The translations under genes were made by a program, and so were the position numbers. Positions 48,372 through 63,699 of a stretch of 64,000 bases of DNA are shown here, in pieces. This DNA is from Anoxybacillus amylolyticus (GTDB lineage: Bacteria; Bacillota; Bacilli; Bacillales; Anoxybacillaceae). The stretch spans positions 306,501 to 370,500 of the forward strand of contig NZ_CP015438.1 in assembly GCF_001634285.1 (NCBI RefSeq), in the 5' to 3' direction. The notes under the pieces were generated by a model that worked only from the letters and a program-made list of their open reading frames with translations, had not been told where the DNA came from and did not search any database. How positions within the stretch are numbered: the stretch's first letter is position 1; the number at the start of each line of letters is the position of its first letter.

Positions 48372-48812
48372 GTGAAAGTAGCAATTGCCTCAGACCATGG
48401 GGGTATTCGAATTCGCCAAGAAATAAAACAGTTGATGGAAGAAATGGGGATTGAGTACATTGACCTTGGTTGTGCATGTGAAGGGTCTGTTGATTATCCA
48501 GATTATGCCCTGCCAGTGGCGGAAAAAGTGGCAAGTGGAGAAGTGGACCGTGGCATTTTAATTTGTGGAACAGGCATTGGGATGTCGATTGCCGCAAATA
48601 AAGTAAAAGGAGTGCGCTGTGCGCTCGTTCATGATGTCTACAGCGCTCGCTTGACGCGCGAACATAATGATAGCAACGTCTTAGCGATGGGCGAACGTGT
48701 CATTGGTCCAGGATTGGCGCGCGAAATAGCGAAAGTATGGTTGACGACTGAATTTGAAGGTGGACGCCATGCTAACCGTATCAACAAAATTCATCAGTAC
48801 GAACAAAACTAA
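48372..48812 (+). CDS. rpiB: Ribose-5-phosphate isomerase B
   Basis: A 146-residue RpiB/LacAB family isomerase of the pentose phosphate pathway. Signatures are AIASDHGG at the N-terminus and [14 protein letters not shown], which supplies the catalytic Cys. AAAGGAGG lies 9-10 bases before the ATG. It is followed closely by ywlG (11-base gap). Confidence 0.95.
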   Translation: MKVAIASDHGGIRIRQEIKQLMEEMGIEYIDLGCACEGSVDYPDYALPVAEKVASGEVDRGILICGTGIGMSIAANKVKGVRCALVHDVYSARLTREHNDSNVLAMGERVIGPGLAREIAKVWLTTEFEGGRHANRINKIHQYEQN

Positions 48813-48823
48813 GGGGGGATAGG

Positions 48824-49396
48824 ATGCTTTCCGAATGGAAGCAACAATGGCAGACGATTTTAACAGAATTTAAACAGCAAGCTCCCCTTTCTGCTGAGCA
48901 TATACTCGTCATCGGCTGCAGTACAAGCGAAGTAATCGGAAAAAAAATCGGCACCGCTGGCTCAATGGATGTGGCGGAAATGATTTTTGTGGAATTAAAA
49001 AAATGGCGCGACGAAACCGGGGTTCAGCTAGCGTTTCAATGTTGCGAACATTTAAACCGCGCCCTTGTCGTCGAAAAAGAAACCGCGCTTGCCAAAAACT
49101 TAGAAATTGTTTCTGTCATCCCTGTTCGTTCCGCTGGCGGCGCCATGGCGGAATATGCATATAACGCCATGAACAACCCAGTCGTTGTAGAATTTATGAA
49201 AGCAGACGCTGGCATTGACATTGGCGATACGCTCATTGGCATGCATTTAAAGCACGTCGCTGTACCAGTGCGCACGTCGCTTCAGCAAATTGGACATGCT
49301 CATGTCACGCTGGCGAAAACGCGCCCGAAGCTCATCGGCGGCGCCCGCGCCGTGTATTCAAAGGAAAATCCGAACGCTTCATGCACTTTTTCGTGA
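48824..49396 (+). CDS. ywlG: YwlG family protein (TIGR01440)
   Basis: A 190-residue conserved protein found next to glyA in bacilli. Recognisable stretches are [19 protein letters not shown] and the Gly/Ala-rich [16 protein letters not shown]. No enzymatic motif is known to me and the function is unknown. AAGGGGGGA precedes the ATG. It probably shares a transcript with rpiB. Confidence 0.88.
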   Translation: MLSEWKQQWQTILTEFKQQAPLSAEHILVIGCSTSEVIGKKIGTAGSMDVAEMIFVELKKWRDETGVQLAFQCCEHLNRALVVEKETALAKNLEIVSVIPVRSAGGAMAEYAYNAMNNPVVVEFMKADAGIDIGDTLIGMHLKHVAVPVRTSLQQIGHAHVTLAKTRPKLIGGARAVYSKENPNASCTFS

Positions 49397-49413
49397 TTTT
49401 GTTCACTTTTCCT

Positions 49414-49443
49414 TTGAATCATCCATTGAAAAGTTGGTAAAAT
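49414..49443 (+). promoter_or_regulatory. Candidate promoter of glyA
   Basis: TTGAAT (49414-49419), 18 bases, TAAAAT (49438-49443) with TGG directly before the -10. Confidence 0.5.
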
Positions 49444-49485
49444 AGAAAGGAATATTCTCATATTTCGAAAAAGGGGGAGCTTGTG

Positions 49486-50721
49486 ATGAACTACTTGCCA
49501 CAGCAAGATCCGCAAGTGTTTCAAGCGATTCAACAAGAACTTAAACGGCAACAAACAAAAATTGAACTAATTGCATCGGAAAACTTCGTCAGCCAAGCAG
49601 TGATGGAAGCGCAAGGCTCGGTATTAACGAACAAATATGCCGAAGGATACCCAGGTCGCCGTTATTACGGGGGGTGCGAGCATGTAGACGTCGTAGAAGA
49701 GTTGGCGCGCGAACGGGCGAAGCAACTATTTGGAGCAGAACATGCCAACGTTCAGCCGCACTCCGGGGCGCAAGCAAACATGGCCGTTTATTTTACGATT
49801 TTAAACCATGGCGATACAGTGCTTGGCATGAATTTGTCGCACGGGGGACACTTAACGCATGGCAGCCCAGTAAACTTTAGCGGCATGCAGTACAACTTCG
49901 TGGAATATGGTGTAGATCCGGAAACACACCGCATCGACTACGAGGATGTGTTAGAAAAGGCGCGTTTACATAAACCGAAGCTTATCGTTGCCGGCGCAAG
50001 CGCCTACCCGCGCGTCATTGATTTTGCACGGTTCCGCGAAATTGCCGATGAAGTCGGTGCATATTTAATGGTAGACATGGCGCACATCGCAGGTCTTGTT
50101 GCGGCAGGTCTTCATCCTAATCCAGTGCCGTATGCCCACTTTGTGACGACAACGACGCATAAAACGTTGCGCGGTCCGCGTGGCGGCATGATTCTTTGCA
50201 AAGAAGAATTTGCTAAACAAATCGACAAAGCGATTTTCCCTGGTATTCAAGGTGGTCCACTCATGCACGTTATTGCAGCGAAAGCAGTGGCACTTGGTGA
50301 AGCGTTGCAAGACGATTTTAAAGCATATGCACAACGTATTGTCGATAACGCGAAACGGTTAGCCGAAGCGCTCGTTCGCGAAGGCTTTACGCTCGTGTCG
50401 GGCGGAACCGATAACCATTTATTGCTTGTTGATTTGCGTTCGCTACAGCTGACGGGGAAAGTAGCGGAGAAAGTGTTGGACGATATCGGCATTACCGTCA
50501 ATAAAAACACGATTCCATACGACCCAGAAAGCCCGTTTGTGACAAGCGGTATCCGCATCGGTACTGCCGCTGTGACGAGCCGTGGATTCGGTTTAGCAGA
50601 AATGGAAGAAATCGCGAGCATCATCGCGCTTGCGCTAAAGCATCATGACGACGAAGAAAAGCTAGAAGAAGCGCGCCGCCGTGTCGCTATGCTCACAGAA
50701 AAATTCCCGCTTTACGCCTAA
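49486..50721 (+). CDS. glyA: Serine hydroxymethyltransferase
   Basis: A 411-residue PLP enzyme that interconverts serine and glycine with tetrahydrofolate. The PLP lysine lies in [14 protein letters not shown]; the substrate segment [10 protein letters not shown] is near the N-terminus. The ATG at 49486 is preferred over the adjacent GTG at 49483 because GGGGGAG is then eight bases away. A perfect terminator follows. Confidence 0.97.
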   Translation: MNYLPQQDPQVFQAIQQELKRQQTKIELIASENFVSQAVMEAQGSVLTNKYAEGYPGRRYYGGCEHVDVVEELARERAKQLFGAEHANVQPHSGAQANMAVYFTILNHGDTVLGMNLSHGGHLTHGSPVNFSGMQYNFVEYGVDPETHRIDYEDVLEKARLHKPKLIVAGASAYPRVIDFARFREIADEVGAYLMVDMAHIAGLVAAGLHPNPVPYAHFVTTTTHKTLRGPRGGMILCKEEFAKQIDKAIFPGIQGGPLMHVIAAKAVALGEALQDDFKAYAQRIVDNAKRLAEALVREGFTLVSGGTDNHLLLVDLRSLQLTGKVAEKVLDDIGITVNKNTIPYDPESPFVTSGIRIGTAAVTSRGFGLAEMEEIASIIALALKHHDDEEKLEEARRRVAMLTEKFPLYA

Positions 50722-50726
50722 GTGCT

Positions 50727-50758
50727 TGCCTCGTATCATTTGATACGAGGCAGTTTTT
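50727..50758 (+). terminator. Rho-independent terminator after glyA
   Basis: A perfect 12-bp stem TGCCTCGTATCA / TGATACGAGGCA (50727-50738, 50741-50752) with a two-base loop, then G and five T residues. Confidence 0.92.
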
Positions 50759-50778
50759 GGATAAAATCGCCACTGTCA

Positions 50779-50807
50779 TTGAACATAGATTACTTTTTCG
50801 GTAAAAT
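50779..50807 (+). promoter_or_regulatory. Promoter of upp
   Basis: TTGAAC (50779-50784), exactly 17 bases, TAAAAT (50802-50807), 39 bases before the start codon. Confidence 0.7.
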
Positions 50808-50828
50808 GGAAAGAAACGCACCATGTGA

Positions 50829-51476
<648 letters not shown>

Positions 51477-51487
51477 TAAAGTGATGC

Positions 51488-51525
51488 AAGCGCCAAGCAT
51501 CTTTTTTAGGATGTTTGGCGCTTTT
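51488..51525 (+). terminator. Rho-independent terminator after upp
   Basis: A 14-bp stem (51488-51501, 51510-51523, one wobble) with a T-rich loop and a short T-run. Confidence 0.85.
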
Positions 51526-51637
51526 GTATGAAAAACGCCAAAAAGCAAATATTATATTATACAACAATTACATGAAAAAGAAATGAACAAATGTCACAAA
51601 TTCTTAATAATTTGTTTTATTTTATTTCCTAAATTCG

Positions 51638-51666
51638 TTGACATTGACGGGTGCCTATTGTATGCT
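51638..51666 (+). promoter_or_regulatory. Sigma-A promoter of the atp operon
   Basis: Perfect TTGACA (51638-51643), 17 bases, TATGCT (51661-51666), about 65 bases before atpZ. A TATAAT at 51676-51681 lacks a matching -35. Confidence 0.75.
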
Positions 51667-51730
51667 TACAGGGGATATAATGATAAGGTTTTCATGAGGA
51701 AAAAAGTAAAAAGAGCGAGGATGGATATGT

Positions 51731-51949
51731 ATGTCGAAACAGCGCCATCCTTTTCAAGCGATCGGCTTAATGTCCGCGATCGTTTCGCAATTGGTCGGCT
51801 CGATCTTAATCGGAATTTTCAGTGGGAAATGGATGGATGAAAAATTTGGCACCGATCCGCTCTTTCTCATTATCGGTCTGTTGATCGGACTTGCGGCGGG
51901 CGTGTATGCCATGTTACGTTTAATCCGCCAATATTTCCCGGGGGAGTAA
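51731..51949 (+). CDS. atpZ: AtpZ/AtpQ-type ATP synthase accessory protein
   Basis: A 72-residue protein with two membrane helices (MSAIVSQLVGSILIGIFSG; LFLIIGLLIGLAAGVYAML) of the AtpZ family, found at the head of many atp operons. It has been linked to magnesium or calcium transport together with AtpI. GAGGATGG precedes the ATG. An overlapping longer ORF in another frame (51583-51840) is a shadow. Confidence 0.85.
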   Translation: MSKQRHPFQAIGLMSAIVSQLVGSILIGIFSGKWMDEKFGTDPLFLIIGLLIGLAAGVYAMLRLIRQYFPGE

Positions 51950-51953
51950 CAGC

Positions 51954-52316
51954 ATGCAGCAAATGGTGCAAAGGCAACAGAAATACCTCTTTTATTTGTT
52001 GTCGCTCTATACGCTAGGCTGGGGATTTACGAACTATAAAACTGTTTTTGCCAGCCTTATTCTCGGAACAGCGATAAGTTTGTTTTTGTTATGGAATCTG
52101 GTTCGAAAGGTCGCAAAATTCGGACGAGCGGTCGCTCAAGGAAAAAAAGTTCGTTCCCTCGGAACGTTTACCCGGTTAGCAGCGGCTGTACTAGCAGCGG
52201 CAATCGCGGTTGAATATCCGCAATATTTCTCCATCATCCCAGTTGTGATAGGATTAATGACATCCTATGCTGTCATTATAATAGATTTTCTTTTGCACAG
52301 AAAACACCCTTCATGA
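51954..52316 (+). CDS. atpI: ATP synthase subunit I (AtpI)
   Basis: A 120-residue membrane protein with four hydrophobic segments, matching the AtpI family, which helps assemble the c-ring. It follows atpZ after four bases and precedes atpB by 17. Sequence conservation in this family is low; assignment rests on position, length and helix pattern. Confidence 0.88.
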   Translation: MQQMVQRQQKYLFYLLSLYTLGWGFTNYKTVFASLILGTAISLFLLWNLVRKVAKFGRAVAQGKKVRSLGTFTRLAAAVLAAAIAVEYPQYFSIIPVVIGLMTSYAVIIIDFLLHRKHPS

Positions 52317-52327
52317 AAGAGAGGTGA

Positions 52328-53044
<717 letters not shown>

Positions 53045-53053
53045 ACACTATAA

Positions 53054-53302
<249 letters not shown>

Positions 53303-53319
53303 TGAAATACTCGATGGAT

Positions 53320-53356
53320 AATGGCGAAGTTCGTGCAGACGATCACCTTCGCCATT
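53320..53356 (+). other. Intercistronic hairpin between atpE and atpF
   Basis: A perfect 10-bp stem AATGGCGAAG / CTTCGCCATT (53320-53329, 53347-53356) with a 17-base loop and no T-run, inside the operon. It may stabilise the upstream atpE mRNA segment. Confidence 0.65.
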
Positions 53357-53395
53357 CCTTTATGCACATAATTACACAGCGGCTGAAGGGAGTGA

Positions 53396-54468
<1,073 letters not shown>

Positions 54469-54478
54469 AGATTTATAG

Positions 54479-56002
<1,524 letters not shown>

Positions 56003-56010
56003 AAGAAGGA

Positions 56011-56034
56011 ACAGAAGCCCGCTTCTGTTCCTTG
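56011..56034 (+). other. Intercistronic hairpin between atpA and atpG
   Basis: A perfect 11-bp stem GGAACAGAAGC / GCTTCTGTTCC (56011-56021, 56024-56034) with a two-base loop and no T-run. It lies between two genes of one operon, so termination is unlikely; an mRNA processing or stability role is more plausible. Confidence 0.7.
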
Positions 56035-56065
56035 CCCATCACTAGAGCGCAAAAAAAGGTGGTGA

Positions 56066-56926
<861 letters not shown>

Positions 56927-56939
56927 GTTAAGCAGTTAG

Positions 56940-58376
<1,437 letters not shown>

Positions 58377-58389
58377 ACAAGGGACATAG

Positions 58390-58802
<413 letters not shown>

Positions 58803-58803
<1 letters not shown>

Positions 58804-58835
58804 AAAGGCAGGGGAATGTTTCCCTGTCTTTTTTT
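58803..58835 (+). terminator. Rho-independent terminator of the atp operon
   Basis: A 10- to 11-bp stem around GGCAGGGGAA / TTTCCCTGTC (two wobble pairs) with a two-base loop and a seven-T run. Confidence 0.9.
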
Positions 58836-58898
58836 TATGCTGAATCGAATAGATTAACACTGTAACGATATTTATTACAAGTAAAATTCGTCGTTCTG

Positions 58899-58927
58899 TC
58901 GACACCTCTGGATATAAATGTTATAAT
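58899..58927 (+). promoter_or_regulatory. Sigma-A promoter of the nuo operon
   Basis: TCGACA (58899-58904), exactly 17 bases, perfect TATAAT (58922-58927), 73 bases before nuoA. Confidence 0.75.
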
Positions 58928-59000
58928 GATATCGGTTACAAGGCAAAATTGTTTGATATTTTTCACAATTTATGGATACGAACGAACAAAGGGGGCGGGC

Positions 59001-59375
59001 ATGACGTTGCTTAATGTGTACTTAAATAACTATTTAATTGTTTTTGTCTTTTTATGTTTAGGAATTTTGCTTCCGGTTGTGGCGTTGACAGCAGGTCGCT
59101 TCCTTCGGCCGCATGTGCCGACAGCAGCAAAAGAAACGACGTATGAAAGCGGAATTGAGCCGTTTCATGATTCGCGCGTGCAATTTAACGTACGCTATTA
59201 TATGTTTGCGCTTTTGTTTGTCATTTTTGATGTCGAAACGGTCTTTTTATATCCGTGGGCGGTGGCGTATAACCATCTCGGCCTGTTTGCCCTTATTGAA
59301 ATGTTAATTTTTGTGGCAATGCTTGTCATTGGGCTTGTGTATGCTTGGAAGAAGAAGGTGTTAAAATGGATGTGA
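59001..59375 (+). CDS. nuoA: NADH-quinone oxidoreductase subunit A
   Basis: A 124-residue membrane subunit of complex I with three helices. The conserved [20 protein letters not shown] loop segment and [12 protein letters not shown] mark the family. The ATG at 59001 follows GGGGGCGGG; the longer frame upstream crosses the promoter. It is first of the nuo operon and overlaps nuoB. Confidence 0.95.
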   Translation: MTLLNVYLNNYLIVFVFLCLGILLPVVALTAGRFLRPHVPTAAKETTYESGIEPFHDSRVQFNVRYYMFALLFVIFDVETVFLYPWAVAYNHLGLFALIEMLIFVAMLVIGLVYAWKKKVLKWM

Positions 59376-59878
59376 AATTGTTAAATATACCGGAAGAAGA
59401 GATGGAAGAGTTGCGGCGCAACGTCTTTTTAACGACGCTCGAACAATTGAAGGCTTGGGCGAGAAGCAATTCGCTATGGCCACTAACGTTCGGGCTTGCT
59501 TGCTGTGCGATTGAAATGATGGGCGTCGGCTCGTCCCATTATGATTTAGACCGATTCGGTTCATTTTTCCGGACGTCTCCGCGCCAATCGGACGTGATGA
59601 TTGTTTCGGGGACAGTAACGAAAAAAATGGCGCCAATCGTTCGCCGGTTGTATGATCAAATGCCGGAGCCGAAATGGGTTATTGCGATGGGTTCATGTGC
59701 GACGGCAGGTGGACCGTACGTCCATTCGTACTGCGTTGTCAAAGGGGTTGACCAAATTGTACCCGTTGACGTCTACATCCCAGGCTGTCCACCAAACCCA
59801 GCGGCATTAATTTATGGAATTAATAAATTAAAAGAAAAGATCCGTTATGAAGCGAAGACAGGAAAGAAGGTGCTGTAG
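59366..59878 (+). CDS. nuoB: NADH-quinone oxidoreductase subunit B
   Basis: A 170-residue peripheral-arm subunit that holds the terminal 4Fe-4S cluster N2. The ligands are in [19 protein letters not shown] and YIPGCPPNP. The ATG at 59366 lies inside the end of nuoA, preceded by AGAAGGTG. Confidence 0.95.
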   Translation: MDVKLLNIPEEEMEELRRNVFLTTLEQLKAWARSNSLWPLTFGLACCAIEMMGVGSSHYDLDRFGSFFRTSPRQSDVMIVSGTVTKKMAPIVRRLYDQMPEPKWVIAMGSCATAGGPYVHSYCVVKGVDQIVPVDVYIPGCPPNPAALIYGINKLKEKIRYEAKTGKKVL

Positions 59879-59881
59879 TCG

Positions 59882-61162
59882 ATGAGTGAGGAAAAAGATA
59901 TACAGCAACGGAAAAAAGAAGCGGCTGAACGGGCGAAACAGTTAGCGCGCGAACGGCTAGCTGCGAAACAAGCGGGCGGCGAAACTGAACAGACGCTCGA
60001 AGCAAAAGCGGACGCAACGGACGACGTGGAATTAGCGAAGAAAAAAGCGGCAGCAGCAGCGAAAGCAAAAGCGGCGGCGCTAGCGAAGCAAAAAGCAGCG
60101 GAAGAAGCAGGCGCTGAAGAAAGTGAGTCGGACGACGTAGAATTAGCAAAGAAAAAAGCGGCGGCAGCAGCGAAAGCAAAAGCGGCAGCGCTAGCGAAAC
60201 AAAAAGCAGCGGAGCAACCAGGCGCTGAAGAAAGTGAGTCGGACGACGTAGAATTAGCAAAGAAAAAAGCGGCAGCAGCGGCGAAAGCAAAAGCGGCAGC
60301 GCTAGCGAAACAAAAAGCAGCGGAGCAACCAGGCGCTGAAGAAAGTGAGTCGGACGACGTAGAATTGGCAAAGAAAAAAGCGGCAGCAGCGGCGAAAGCA
60401 AAAGCGGCGGCGCTAGCGAAACAAAAAGCTGCCGGACAAGCAGAAGGAGAAGAAAACGCTAGCGACGACATTGCACTGGCGAAGCAAAAAGCGATTGCGG
60501 CCGCGAAAGCAAAAGCCGCAGCACTAGCAAAACAAAAGGCATCAGCGCAAGGAGAAGGTGGCGAGGAGGACGTTGCGGCTGCGAAAGCAAAGGCAATTGC
60601 CGCCGCAAAAGCAAAAGCCGCGGCTGCAGCAAAAGCAAAAGCAGCTGGCGAAGCAGAAGCGCCGAAACAGTCGGAAGCCCCGTCGCCAAACCAGCCACTT
60701 CTTGATAAATACGTCAAAGTCATTAAAGAACATCTCGGCGAAGAAGTATTGGAAGATGCGTATATTAACCGTCTATCCAAAGATGTACCAACACTGGTGG
60801 CGAAAAAAGATACATACTTTAAAGTCGCCCAATTTTTAAAATATAACGAGCAGCTCGGTTTTGATTATTTATCGGAACTCCATGGAACAGATTTCCAAAC
60901 ACATATGGAAGTATACGTTCATTTATACTCTTATAAAAACAATCAGGCAGTCGCTTTAAAAGTGAAAATCGACCGAAACGAGCCGGAAATCGATTCGCTC
61001 GTTCCGCTTTGGCAAGGAGCGAACTGGCCGGAGTGCGAAGCGTACGATTTATTAGGCATTCGCTTTAACGGGCATCCAAACTTAATTCGCATTTTTTTAG
61101 GAGAACAATGGGTCGGCCACCCGCTCCGTAAAGACTACGTGCCGTATGATATGGAGGTGTAG
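59882..61162 (+). CDS. nuoC: NADH-quinone oxidoreductase subunit C with repeat-rich N-terminal extension
   Basis: A 426-residue protein. The C-terminal ~165 residues are a normal NuoC/30-kDa subunit (PLWQGANWPECEAYDLLGIRF and HPLRKDYVPY). The first ~260 residues are low-complexity Ala/Lys/Glu sequence made of about five 37-residue tandem units, with elements DDVELAKKKAAAAAKAK and AALAKQKAAE; units 2-4 are nearly identical. It should form a long charged alpha-helix. Ordinary NuoC is about 160-200 residues, so the extension more than doubles it. GAAGGTG precedes the ATG, three bases after nuoB. Confidence 0.92.
   Translation: MSEEKDIQQRKKEAAERAKQLARERLAAKQAGGETEQTLEAKADATDDVELAKKKAAAAAKAKAAALAKQKAAEEAGAEESESDDVELAKKKAAAAAKAKAAALAKQKAAEQPGAEESESDDVELAKKKAAAAAKAKAAALAKQKAAEQPGAEESESDDVELAKKKAAAAAKAKAAALAKQKAAGQAEGEENASDDIALAKQKAIAAAKAKAAALAKQKASAQGEGGEEDVAAAKAKAIAAAKAKAAAAAKAKAAGEAEAPKQSEAPSPNQPLLDKYVKVIKEHLGEEVLEDAYINRLSKDVPTLVAKKDTYFKVAQFLKYNEQLGFDYLSELHGTDFQTHMEVYVHLYSYKNNQAVALKVKIDRNEPEIDSLVPLWQGANWPECEAYDLLGIRFNGHPNLIRIFLGEQWVGHPLRKDYVPYDMEV
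60020..60570 (+). repeat. 111-bp tandem repeat array inside nuoC
   Basis: The codon pair GAC-GAC opening each unit recurs at 60020, 60131, 60242, 60353 and 60464, a strict period of 111 bases (37 codons). The middle copies differ at only a few third positions; the last is diverged and shortened. The frame is kept throughout. Confidence 0.9.
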
Positions 61163-61165
61163 CTG

Positions 61166-62266
61166 ATGCTTCGGACGGAAGAAATGCTGTTGAACGTAGG
61201 ACCACAACATCCGAGCACGCACGGCGTCTTTCGCCTCGTGTTAAAAATCGATGGAGAAATTATTAAAGAAGCTACACCGGTCATCGGGTATCTTCATCGA
61301 GGAACGGAAAAAATTGCGGAAAATTTACAATATACACAAATCATTCCTTATACTGACCGAATGGACTATTTGTCAGCGATGACGAACAACTACGTCATTT
61401 GCCACGCCGTCGAAACGATGATGGGCATTGAAGTGCCGGAGCGGGCAGAATATTTGCGTGTTTTGGCGATGGAACTCGGTCGGATTGCGAGCCACCTCGT
61501 TTGGTGGGGAACGTATTTATTAGACATCGGTGCCATTAGCCCGTTTTTATATGCGTTCCGCGAGCGGGAGATGATTATCAACTTGCTAAACGAGTTATCA
61601 GGAGCGCGCTTGACGTTTAACTACATGCGCGTTGGTGGCGTGAAATGGGATGCGCCGGACGGCTGGATTGAGAAAGTAAAAGAGTTTGTGCCATATATGC
61701 GCAAACAGCTGGCGGGATACCATGAGCTCGTAACTGGAAACGAAATTTTTCGCCATCGCGTTATTGGTGTCGGCAAATATACGAAAGAAGAAGCGCTTAA
61801 CTATTCGTTAAGCGGCGTCAATTTGCGCTGCACCGGCGTGAAATGGGACCTTCGCAAAAACGAACCGTACTCGATTTACGATCGGTTTGATTTTGATGTT
61901 CCAGTGCGCGAAGAAGGCGACTGCTTTGCTCGCTATGAATGCCGCTTGGCGGAAATGGAAGAATCGCTCAAAATTATTGAGCAAGCATGTGAGCAGTTTC
62001 CGAAAGATGGAGAAATTATGGCGAAAGTGCCACGCATTATTAAAGCGCCACCAGGGGAGGCGTTCGTCCGCATCGAATCGCCGCGTGGCGAAATAGGTTG
62101 CTATATTGCGAGCGACGGAAAAAAAGAGCCGTACCGCTTGAAGTTCCGTCGGCCATCGTTTTATAACTTGCAAATACTCCCGAAATTATTACAAGGTGAA
62201 AATATTGCGAACTTAATTGCGATTCTTGGGGCGATTGATATTGTGCTCGGGGAGGTAGATGGTTGA
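61166..62266 (+). CDS. nuoD: NADH-quinone oxidoreductase subunit D
   Basis: A 366-residue 49-kDa subunit homologue that forms the quinone site with NuoB. Family motifs are NVGPQHPSTHGVFRL, GYLHRGTEKIAE, MDYLSAMTNNY and the C-terminal AILGAIDIVLGEVDG. AGGTGTAG precedes the ATG. It is directly followed by nuoH, without nuoE, F and G. Confidence 0.96.
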   Translation: MLRTEEMLLNVGPQHPSTHGVFRLVLKIDGEIIKEATPVIGYLHRGTEKIAENLQYTQIIPYTDRMDYLSAMTNNYVICHAVETMMGIEVPERAEYLRVLAMELGRIASHLVWWGTYLLDIGAISPFLYAFREREMIINLLNELSGARLTFNYMRVGGVKWDAPDGWIEKVKEFVPYMRKQLAGYHELVTGNEIFRHRVIGVGKYTKEEALNYSLSGVNLRCTGVKWDLRKNEPYSIYDRFDFDVPVREEGDCFARYECRLAEMEESLKIIEQACEQFPKDGEIMAKVPRIIKAPPGEAFVRIESPRGEIGCYIASDGKKEPYRLKFRRPSFYNLQILPKLLQGENIANLIAILGAIDIVLGEVDG

Positions 62267-63264
62267 TGGAACAATTGTTGCACTCGGCGCCGAGTTGGAC
62301 GAATGTGGCGATCTTTTTTGGCCTTGGGACGCTGTTGTTGCTTGTTGTGTTAGGGTTTGTGACGTACGGCATTTTGGCAGAACGGAAAGTGATGGGCTTT
62401 ATGCAAGGGCGGATCGGTCCGAACCAAGTCGGCGGACGGTGGGGGCTGTTGCAGACGGTCGCAGACGTCTTAAAGCTTTTATTAAAGGAAGATACGATTC
62501 CGAAAGCGGCCGATAAACCGTTATTTATTATCGCACCAGTCATTGCGTTCGCGCCGGCGTTTATGGTGTTGGCGACGCTGCCGTTTACAGATGCATTGCA
62601 GTTTGCCGATATTGGCGTTGGGTTGCTTTATTATATCGCTGTATCTGGGTTGACAACGGTTGGAGTGGTGACGGGTGCATGGGCGTCCAACAACAAATAC
62701 GCACTTCTTGGCGGCATGCGGGCGGCAGCGCAAATGATTTCGTACGAAATTCCGCTCGTTATGTCCGTGCTCGGCGTTATTCTATTAACCGGAAGTTTAA
62801 ATTTAAACGACATCGTCGAAGCGCAAAAACACGTATGGTACATTTTCGTGCAGCCCATTGGCTTTCTTGTCTTTTTAGTCGCAGCGGTTGCAGAGTTAAA
62901 CCGGACGCCGTTTGACCTTCCGGAAGCAGAGTCGGAACTTGTCGCTGGCTTTCATGTCGAATATTCCGGCTTTCGCTGGGCGTTTTTTATGCTTGCGGAA
63001 TACGTCTATTTCTTTGCGATGGCGACGCTCACGACCGTTCTCTTTTTAGGCGGCTGGCAGCCGGTCACGTTCCTTGGCTTTATTCCAGGAGCCGTTTGGT
63101 TCTCGTTAAAATTTAGCCTTGTTGTCTTCGTGCTCATTTGGTTCCGTTCGACGTTCCCACGGTTGCGTGCCGATCAGTTAATGGAATTCGGATGGAAGGT
63201 ATTGCTTCCAGTCGCATTGGTCAATATTTTTCTTACAGCACTTATTAAAAGCGTATTCTTTTAA
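62266..63264 (+). CDS. nuoH: NADH-quinone oxidoreductase subunit H
   Basis: A 332-residue membrane subunit with about eight helices at the quinone channel. Motifs are AERKVMGFMQGRIGPNQVGG and AAVAELNRTPFDLPEAESEL, both diagnostic. The ATG at 62266 overlaps the nuoD stop (TGATG) and follows GGGGAGG; the in-frame TTG at 62263 is less likely. Confidence 0.96.
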   Translation: MEQLLHSAPSWTNVAIFFGLGTLLLLVVLGFVTYGILAERKVMGFMQGRIGPNQVGGRWGLLQTVADVLKLLLKEDTIPKAADKPLFIIAPVIAFAPAFMVLATLPFTDALQFADIGVGLLYYIAVSGLTTVGVVTGAWASNNKYALLGGMRAAAQMISYEIPLVMSVLGVILLTGSLNLNDIVEAQKHVWYIFVQPIGFLVFLVAAVAELNRTPFDLPEAESELVAGFHVEYSGFRWAFFMLAEYVYFFAMATLTTVLFLGGWQPVTFLGFIPGAVWFSLKFSLVVFVLIWFRSTFPRLRADQLMEFGWKVLLPVALVNIFLTALIKSVFF

Positions 63265-63279
63265 AAAGGGGGGAATATC

Positions 63280-63699
63280 GTGCTCGGCTTAGCGAAAGGG
63301 TTAAAGTACACCCTCAAAAACTTAACGAAACAAAAAGTCACCTACGACTATCCGAACGAGCCGCTCGCGCTTCCGGACCGGTTTCGCGGAATTCAAAAAT
63401 TTTATCCGGAAAAATGCATCGTCTGTAACCAATGTGCGACGATTTGCCCGACAAACTGTATTCAGCTGACCGGCAAAAAACATCCCGATCCGACGAAAAA
63501 AGGGAAAATCATTGACACGTACGACATCAATTTCGAAATTTGCATTTTGTGCGATCTTTGTACGGAAGTATGTCCGACCGAAGCAATCGTCATGACGAAC
63601 AACTTCGAGTTGGCGGAATATAGCCGCGATGCCCTATTTAAAAACTTAGAATGGCTGGACGAAAATGATACGAATGTGCGAAAGGGGAATAAACCGTGA
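63280..63699 (+). CDS. nuoI: NADH-quinone oxidoreductase subunit I
   Basis: A 139-residue ferredoxin-like subunit with two 4Fe-4S motifs (CIVCNQCATICP and CILCDLCTEVCP) carrying electrons to NuoB. The start is GTG at 63280 after AAGGGGGGAA. The stop overlaps the GTG of nuoJ. Confidence 0.95.
   Translation: MLGLAKGLKYTLKNLTKQKVTYDYPNEPLALPDRFRGIQKFYPEKCIVCNQCATICPTNCIQLTGKKHPDPTKKGKIIDTYDINFEICILCDLCTEVCPTEAIVMTNNFELAEYSRDALFKNLEWLDENDTNVRKGNKP

Noticed and set aside
51583-51840. 85-aa ORF overlapping the atp promoter and atpZ
   Set aside because: It runs through the promoter and overlaps atpZ in another frame; atpZ matches a known family and has the better start.
59820-60401. 193-aa minus-strand frame rich in Leu/Pro repeats
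   Set aside because: Another shadow of the nuoC tandem repeats in a different frame.
60020-60570. Regular repeats considered as a CRISPR array
   Set aside because: Units are contiguous 111-bp in-frame coding repeats with no unique spacers and no cas genes nearby.
59845-60780. 311-aa open frame on the minus strand opposite nuoC, rich in Ala/Phe/Ser repeats
   Set aside because: It is the antisense image of the GCn/AAr repeat array of nuoC; no ribosome-binding site or family resemblance, and nuoC is clearly coding.
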